Positions 1 to 7,648 of a stretch of DNA of 7,648 nt are shown one piece after another. This DNA is from Bryobacterales bacterium (GTDB lineage: Bacteria > Acidobacteriota > Terriglobia > Bryobacterales > Bryobacteraceae). The DNA lies in assembly GCA_003487005.1 (NCBI GenBank), contig DNFG01000031.1:1-7648 (forward strand). Reading direction: 5' to 3'. The translations under genes and the position numbers were made by a program. The notes beneath the pieces are model-generated. The model ran no database searches and was not told where the DNA came from. It saw only the letters and a program-made list of their open reading frames with translations. Each line of letters begins with the position of its first letter. Position 1 is the first letter of the stretch.

Positions 1-125
1 GAGATAGAGGAAGCGGGGGTTCGGCGGGGTGCGGTGGGTGCCCGCCCCGCCCCCGCCCGGGGGGGGGGGGAGGCGGGCGACCGCGGCGGGGCTGGCGGGG
101 GGGGGCCGGGCCGGGCCCCCCAAAC
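1..125. other. G/C homopolymer-rich edge, probable low-quality sequence
   Basis: This stretch contains a 12-G run at 59-70, a 9-G run at 97-105, several C4-C6 runs and almost no A or T. The composition is unlike the rest of the window, including the rest of the same permease gene. On the minus strand it translates to poly-Pro/Gly/Arg exactly where a further membrane segment would be expected. A degraded contig end is the simplest reading. A real G-quadruplex-forming tract is possible but less likely. Confidence 0.6.
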
Positions 126-775
126 GGGTAGGGGAAGTCCGGGATTCTGTCGAGGTACTGGGAGATCGCCTGTTTCTTCCAGGTTTCGGGAGGGAAAGCG
201 ACGAGGATGAGTTGAGGAAGCGCGGTAAGGGTGACGAGGCCGAGGACGACGAGTTCGCGGACGCCCTTGCGAGCGAGCAGGCGCGTGAGCAGGTCGCGAA
301 CGCCCGCCGAGAGCAGCATGTTGAAGGCGGCGTAGACGGGGAAGATCAAGGGGCCCCACCAGGGGCAGAGCGGGTGGCGCCAGAGGCCAACAGCGGCGCC
401 GGTCATCAGGATCAGCACTTCGACGCCCGTGGTGATGCGGAGCAGCACTTCGATGAAGAACAGGCGCTGCGGGGCGATCGGGTAGACCAGCAGGCGCTTC
501 AGCTCGAGCGACATGCCGGAGCTGACCAGCAGGACGGGGACGAACTGCCAGTAGAGGAAGCCCAGCAACAGACCGATGGTGATCAGCGTGTTGACCGATT
601 CGCGGGTGTCCATCTCGGGGATGACTGCGGCGAGCAGGACGGCGGCGGCGGAGATGGCGAGATACCAGAGTCCGGTCAACAGGTACATCAGCCAGACTTT
701 GGTGGCGCCGCGGTTCATCATGACCCGCCACTGCGTGGTGAGGATGGCCGTGATCTGGTTATCGGGGAGCCACAT
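1..775 (-). CDS. ABC-2 type transporter permease, partial (3' end beyond window, terminal part unreliable)
   Basis: Reading the minus strand from the ATG at 775-773 gives an open frame to the window edge, starting MWLPDNQITAILTTQW. The protein is strongly hydrophobic, with likely membrane segments near residues 28-52, 64-84, 104-130, 138-158 and 172-194. A charged stretch (SLELKRLLVYPIAPQ, about 89-103) is of the kind found between helices in ABC-2 exporter subunits. It lies 16 bp behind the stop of the ATPase gene on the same strand, so it should be the membrane half of that exporter. The substrate cannot be read from the sequence. A weak GGA precedes the start. From about residue 217 (below position ~128) the translation becomes Pro/Gly/Arg low complexity built from C homopolymers. 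That part is probably sequence error rather than real protein, although no stop codon interrupts the frame. The family assignment rests on topology and neighbour, not on a diagnostic motif. Confidence 0.72.
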   Translation of the reverse strand, partial: MWLPDNQITAILTTQWRVMMNRGATKVWLMYLLTGLWYLAISAAAVLLAAVIPEMDTRESVNTLITIGLLLGFLYWQFVPVLLVSSGMSLELKRLLVYPIAPQRLFFIEVLLRITTGVEVLILMTGAAVGLWRHPLCPWWGPLIFPVYAAFNMLLSAGVRDLLTRLLARKGVRELVVLGLVTLTALPQLILVAFPPETWKKQAISQYLDRIPDFPYPFGGPGPAPPRQPRRGRPPPPPPGRGRGGHPPHPAEPPLPLS

Positions 776-791
776 GGTTCCGGGTCCGGGG

Positions 792-1556
792 TTAGAGCCA
801 GTCGAGAGCGTTCGCCGGACGCTCGCCGGAGCCGACGACGCGGATGAAGATGTCCTCGAGGGTCTCCGATCCGGTTCGCAGTTCGTGCATGGGGCCATCC
901 ACCACCAGGCGGCCCTGGTGGATGATGGCGACCCGGTCACAGAGGCGCTCCACGACCTCGAGGACGTGGGAGGTGAGGAAGATGGTGGCGCCGCGGCGGA
1001 CCTGTTCGAGCAGAATGTCCTTCATCAGGCGGGCGCCCATGGCGTCGACGCCCTCGAACGGTTCGTCGAGGAGAAAGAGTTCCGGGCGGTGGATGAGGGC
1101 GGCGGCCATGGCGACGCGTTTGCGCATGCCCTTGGAATAGTCGCCGATGAGTTTGCGTCCGGCGGTATCGAGTTCGAAGAGTTGAAGGAGTTCGGCGGCG
1201 CGGGAGCGGGTGTCGTCACGTGGGAGGCCATACATTCGTCCGACGAATTCGATGAACTCGGCGCCGGTCAACTGATCGAACAGGAGGGTATCGTCGGGGA
1301 CGAGGCCGACGCGGCGTTTGATGTCGAGCGCCTCGCCGGGGACGGCGCGGCCGAGCATCCGGATGGAGCCCGAGGTGGGGGGCGCAAGGCCCATCAGCAT
1401 CCGGATGGTGGTGGTTTTGCCGGCGCCGTTGGGGCCGAGGAAGCCGAAGAATGAGCCGCGCTCGACCTTGAGCGTCAGACCGTCCACAGCTGCCTTGTCT
1501 CCATAGACTTTGCGCAGATCTTCCACTTCGATGGCGGGCGTCAGTTCTGGGGTCAC
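792..1556 (-). CDS. ABC transporter ATP-binding protein (ABC-2 exporter type)
   Basis: This 254-residue protein is the nucleotide-binding subunit that would drive the adjacent permease by ATP hydrolysis at the inner face of the membrane. The motifs appear in order: Walker A GPNGAGKT at residues 41-48, a Q-loop region VGLVPDD at 83-89, the ABC signature YSKGMRKR at 140-147, Walker B FLLDEP at 161-166 with the catalytic Glu165, D-loop EGVD at 168-171, and the switch His197 in FLTSH. The length is that of a single-domain exporter ATPase, with a short C-terminal tail after residue 230. The usual Q-loop glutamine is replaced by Asp88 and the signature departs from LSGGQ; both occur in relatives of the multidrug/ABC-2 group. 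The start is a GTG with no clear ribosome-binding site, so it is less certain than the rest. The gene is first in a two-gene unit and diverges from the HDOD gene. The substrate is unknown. Confidence 0.95.
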   Translation of the reverse strand: MTPELTPAIEVEDLRKVYGDKAAVDGLTLKVERGSFFGFLGPNGAGKTTTIRMLMGLAPPTSGSIRMLGRAVPGEALDIKRRVGLVPDDTLLFDQLTGAEFIEFVGRMYGLPRDDTRSRAAELLQLFELDTAGRKLIGDYSKGMRKRVAMAAALIHRPELFLLDEPFEGVDAMGARLMKDILLEQVRRGATIFLTSHVLEVVERLCDRVAIIHQGRLVVDGPMHELRTGSETLEDIFIRVVGSGERPANALDWL

Positions 1557-1565
1557 CGTGTTTTT

Positions 1566-1593
1566 AGAGTAGCGTTTTCCAGGCGGGTCGCAA
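1566..1593 (-). promoter_or_regulatory. weak candidate sigma70-like promoter for the ABC exporter genes
   Basis: On the minus strand a TTGCGA (1593-1588) lies 16 bp before a TACTCT (1571-1566). These match the consensus boxes at 4/6 and 3/6 positions. Transcription would begin near 1559, only about 3 nt before the GTG at 1556. This would make the message essentially leaderless and would fit the absence of a ribosome-binding site. It is a weak match found by eye. Confidence 0.22.
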
Positions 1594-1619
1594 AAATCGC
1601 AAAAGTGCTCTCAACTTCT

Positions 1620-1633
1620 GGCGGAGGACCGCC
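1620..1633. other. small inverted repeat in the divergent spacer
   Basis: GGCGG-AGGA-CCGCC forms a 5-bp stem with a 4-nt loop, 12 bases before the GTG start of the HDOD gene. The loop and stem carry the only purine-rich (GGAGGA, 1623-1628) element upstream of that gene, but it is 17 nt from the GTG, too far for a normal ribosome-binding site. The repeat may be chance in GC-rich DNA. No T tract follows it, so it is not an obvious terminator. Confidence 0.3.
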
Positions 1634-1645
1634 GATACAACAGAT

Positions 1646-2520
1646 GTGAGCCCGAGCCTCATTCCTCGTGTTTCTTATCGCGACCTCGCGATGAAGAGCC
1701 TGGACCAACTGCCGCCCTTTTCGCCGGTGGTGAACAGTCTGATGGCGAGTCTCGCGGACGAGGATGTTTCGTTCGCCCATCTGGCGTCGGTGATTGAGCG
1801 GGATTCGGTGTTGTCTGGAAATGTGCTTCGGCTTGTAAATTCAGCGCTTTACGGGCGGCGCGGCACGATCAGTTCAGTGCGGGCGGCGGTCTCCATTCTG
1901 GGGTTGACCAAGCTGCGGAATTACGTTCTGGGGCTGTCGGTGACGCGCATCTGGGCCAAGGCGAAGACGCCCCCGAGTTGGGATATGGAGCGGTTCAACC
2001 TGCACGGGACGGCGGTGGCGGTGCTGGCGGATCTGATTGTACAAAAAGGGCCGTTTGACTATCCGGAAGGGGCATTTGCGGCGGGATTGCTACACGATCT
2101 GGGGCGGTTAATGGTCGCAATCACGCTGCCAGAGGAACACGAGCGGATCCAGGCGGCGTATGCGGCGTCCGGTGACCCGCTCGAAGTGCACGCGCAGTCG
2201 ATCCTCGAAGTGACGCATGCGGAGTTGACGGCGGCGGCGCTGCACCGGTGGAGCATCCCGCAACCGATTCAAAAGGCGGTGCTTTATCATCAGCAGGAAG
2301 ACGCGGAGCCAGCCGGGTTGGCTTCCGGGACACTCCCGCTGAGCGGGGCTTTGCGGGCAGCGAACCTGATCGCCAACCATCTTGGGTTGAGTGTTCACCC
2401 GCTGGACGACCGGTTCGGAATGGCGCCCGCGGAAGCCTTCGCGGCGATCAAGGTGGATGGCGTGGTCGAGGCTCTGATGGAGGAGTTCGACACGGATTAT
2501 GCCGCCTTGCGGGAGACGCT

Positions 2521-2524
<4 letters not shown>
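1646..2524 (+). CDS. stand-alone HDOD-domain protein
   Basis: This 292-residue soluble protein matches the HDOD family, a relative of HD phosphohydrolases found in bacterial signalling proteins. The order of motifs is LDQLPPFSPVV at 19-29, the DSVLSGNVLRLVNSALYG block at 53-70, ISSVRAAVSILGLTKLRN at 75-92, AFAAGLLHDLGRLMV at 143-157 and HAELTAAALHRWSIPQPIQKA around 191-211. His150-Asp151 is present, but known HDOD domains generally lack the complete metal-binding set, so catalysis should not be assumed. No receiver, GGDEF, EAL or other domain is attached; the C-terminal ~75 residues are helical-looking and of no clear family. The GTG start at 1646 has no well-placed ribosome-binding site. Met16 (ATG at 1691) is an alternative that still keeps the whole domain. 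The gene stands alone on its strand, divergent from the exporter, and its stop interlocks with that of the lipid kinase gene. Its input and partners are unknown. Confidence 0.9.
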
Positions 2525-6117
<3,593 letters not shown>

Positions 6118-6126
6118 GGGGCGATC

Positions 6127-7575
6127 ATGGCAACCCAAACGCGTCTTTCCCGCCGGTCTTTCCTGTTCTCGGCCGCTGCCGCCACCTGGGCCTGCGGCGC
6201 GCCCAATCTCTCGAAGACGAATCCGAATGATGTCCGGATCGAAGGAGTGGACATCGAGGAGGAGTTCTACCTGTACCGGTCGCCGATCAAGTTCGGCGGC
6301 ACGGAAGTGGATCGCGTCACGCTGCTCAACGTGCGCGTGCGCATCCGGAACCGGGGCGGGCAGACGGCCGAAGGCTTTGGGTCGATGCCGCTGGGCAACG
6401 TCTGGAGTTTCCCGTCGCGGGTGCTGAAGTACGAGGAGACGCTCGCCGCCATGCAGGGGCTCTCGAAGCGCATCGAGAAGATCATGGCGGGCTACACCGA
6501 CTACGGCCACCCGGTGGAGATCAATCATCATCTCGAACCGGCATGGCTGGCGGTGGCGGACGAAGTAAGCGCGCAGATGAAACTGGCGCAGCCGATTCCG
6601 AAGCTCTGCACGCTGACCACGGCCAGCCCTTTCGACGCCGCGCTGCATGACGCCTACGGAAAGCTCTATAACCGCAGCACCTACCATTGCTACACGCAGG
6701 AGTTCCTCAAGGAGGATTTGAGCCGCTACCTGGGCGCGGATTTCAAGGGCCTGTACCTCGATCAGTATGTCTCGAAGGAACCGAAGCCGAGGATGCCTCT
6801 CTATCATCTGGTCGGCGCGGTGGACCCGATCACGGCGAAGGATGTCGTCACGAAACTGGACGACGGCATCCCGCAGACGCTGCCCGAATGGATTGACCAC
6901 AACGGGCTGACGAACATCAAGATCAAGCTGAACGGCGAAGACCTGAACTGGGACCGTGACCGCGTGCTATCCATCGAGCGGACCGCCGCGGAAGCAATGA
7001 AGAAGCGCGGCACCACGGAGTGGGTGTACTCGCTCGATTTCAACGAGAAGTGCCCGAACGTGGATTACCTGCTCGACATGCTGCGGCAGGTGAAGCAGCG
7101 CGCGCCCGAGGGCTTCGAGCGGATTCAGTACATCGAACAGCCGACCAAACGCGACCTGAAGGCGGACAAAGCCAACGTGATGCACGAAGCGGCGAAGTTG
7201 CGGCCGGTTGTGATCGACGAATCGCTGGTGGACCTGGAATCGCTCATGCTGGCGCGCGAGATGGGCTACAGCGGCGCGGCATTGAAGGCGTGCAAAGGGC
7301 AGGCGCAGGCGCTGCTGATGGCGGCGGCGGCGCAGAAGCACAAGATGTTCTTGTGTGTGCAGGACCTGACCTGTCCGGGCGCTTCGCTGATTCACTCGGC
7401 GGGTCTGGCGGCGCACGTGCCGGGCGTGGCGGCGATCGAGGCGAACGCGCGGCAGTATGTGCCGGCGGCCAATGCCGGATGGGAGAAAACCCATCCGGGC
7501 ATCTTCGTCATCAAGGATGGCTACATGCAGACCGGCGAACTGACGGGCGTAGGCCTGAGCGCGAAACCGGCATAG
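6127..7575 (+). CDS. Tat-exported enolase-superfamily protein (mandelate racemase/muconate lactonizing type)
   Basis: The 482-residue product starts with a twin-arginine signal (SRRSFLFSAAAATWACGA, Arg9-Arg10), so it should cross the inner membrane folded. Cys23 could be lipidated, but TWAC is a poor lipobox. The mature part has an N-terminal capping domain (about 36-175, with an additional segment near 115-160) and a TIM barrel. In the barrel lie the KxK pair Lys265/Lys267 (NIKIKLNG), then three Mg2+ ligand acids: Asp304 in SLDFNE, Glu337 in IEQPT and Asp364 or Glu365 in VIDES. Lys387 or Lys390 (ALKACKGQ) is a candidate second catalytic base. The catalytic set of the muconate-lactonizing-enzyme-like branch thus looks intact, predicting proton abstraction alpha to a carboxylate (racemisation, dehydration or cycloisomerisation). 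The substrate is not predictable. AGGGGG at 6116-6121 is a strong ribosome-binding site 5 nt before the ATG. It follows the DedA-like gene by 9 bp. Confidence 0.9.
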   Translation: MATQTRLSRRSFLFSAAAATWACGAPNLSKTNPNDVRIEGVDIEEEFYLYRSPIKFGGTEVDRVTLLNVRVRIRNRGGQTAEGFGSMPLGNVWSFPSRVLKYEETLAAMQGLSKRIEKIMAGYTDYGHPVEINHHLEPAWLAVADEVSAQMKLAQPIPKLCTLTTASPFDAALHDAYGKLYNRSTYHCYTQEFLKEDLSRYLGADFKGLYLDQYVSKEPKPRMPLYHLVGAVDPITAKDVVTKLDDGIPQTLPEWIDHNGLTNIKIKLNGEDLNWDRDRVLSIERTAAEAMKKRGTTEWVYSLDFNEKCPNVDYLLDMLRQVKQRAPEGFERIQYIEQPTKRDLKADKANVMHEAAKLRPVVIDESLVDLESLMLAREMGYSGAALKACKGQAQALLMAAAAQKHKMFLCVQDLTCPGASLIHSAGLAAHVPGVAAIEANARQYVPAANAGWEKTHPGIFVIKDGYMQTGELTGVGLSAKPA

Positions 7576-7607
7576 CGCCGGTTTTCAGCCGGCGGCGGGT
7601 TCCCGCC
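7576..7607. terminator. tandem GC hairpins after the enolase gene, possible terminator
   Basis: Directly after the stop codon, CGCCGG/CCGGCG (7576-7581 with 7589-7594, 7-nt loop) forms a 6-bp stem. The next bases form GGCGGG/CCCGCC (7594-7599 with 7602-7607), and an alternative pairing CCGCC/GGCGG (7603-7607 with 7611-7615) competes with it. There is no T tract, so a classical intrinsic terminator is not shown; the hairpins may act as an mRNA 3' end or as a bidirectional stop between convergent genes. Confidence 0.4.
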
Positions 7608-7648
7608 ACGGGCGGTCGGCGCGCCAGTTGCCGAGCGCTTCGATCCCG
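7585..7648 (-). CDS. possible 3' end of a minus-strand gene, unidentified
   Basis: On the minus strand an open frame enters from the right edge and ends at TGA (7587-7585), giving the 20-residue tail GIEALGNWRADRPWREPAAG. The mix of residues is protein-like rather than low complexity, and a convergent gene ending here would fit the hairpins. The tail is too short to assign a family, and 21 codons without a stop is easily chance at this GC content. The stop falls in the loop of the first hairpin. Confidence 0.3.
   Translation of the reverse strand, partial: GIEALGNWRADRPWREPAAG

Noticed and set aside
29..1454. Long plus-strand open frames (29-847 and 576-1454) opposite the ABC exporter genes
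   Set aside because: They are rich in Gly, Glu, Asp and Gln with no recognisable domain, and lie antisense to genes with clear ABC motifs. High GC content produces such shadow frames.

Overview
The window is high-GC bacterial DNA with densely packed genes. It reads as a chromosomal segment, possibly from an Acidobacteriota of the Solibacter/Bryobacter type. That placement is an inference from three things: the GC-rich codon use, the Tat-exported enolase-superfamily protein, and the style of the ABC-2 exporter ATPase. No marker gene here settles the taxonomy. I see no transposase, integrase, phage gene, tRNA, rRNA or CRISPR array.

Layout: (1) Positions 1-1556, minus strand: a two-gene ABC-2 type exporter, with the ATPase first and the membrane permease second. 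The permease runs off the left edge, and its last ~120 bases dissolve into G/C homopolymer tracts that look like damaged sequence. (2) Positions 1557-1645: a short divergent spacer. (3) Positions 1646-2524, plus strand: a stand-alone HDOD-domain protein. (4) Positions 2521-3474, minus strand: a soluble diacylglycerol/sphingosine-kinase-like lipid kinase. Its stop codon interlocks with the HDOD stop. (5) Positions 3506-7575, plus strand: a tightly packed run of NAD-dependent DNA ligase (ligA), a small DedA/VTT-type membrane protein overlapping it by 4 bp (ATGA), and, 9 bp further on, a Tat-signal-bearing enolase-superfamily (mandelate racemase/muconate lactonizing type) protein. (6) The last ~70 bases hold two small GC hairpins and what may be the 3' end of a minus-strand gene.

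Functionally this is mostly housekeeping and envelope biology: export of an unknown substrate, a signalling-type HDOD protein, phospholipid-related phosphorylation, DNA replication and repair, an integral membrane protein of the DedA type, and an exported putative acid-sugar or dipeptide-type enolase. Only ATPase-permease and ligA-dedA-enolase look co-transcribed. I do not see a convincing undescribed system. The least explained points are the exported enolase-fold enzyme and its coupling behind ligA and the DedA-like gene, the Gln-to-Asp Q-loop of the ATPase, and the very compact gene junctions.
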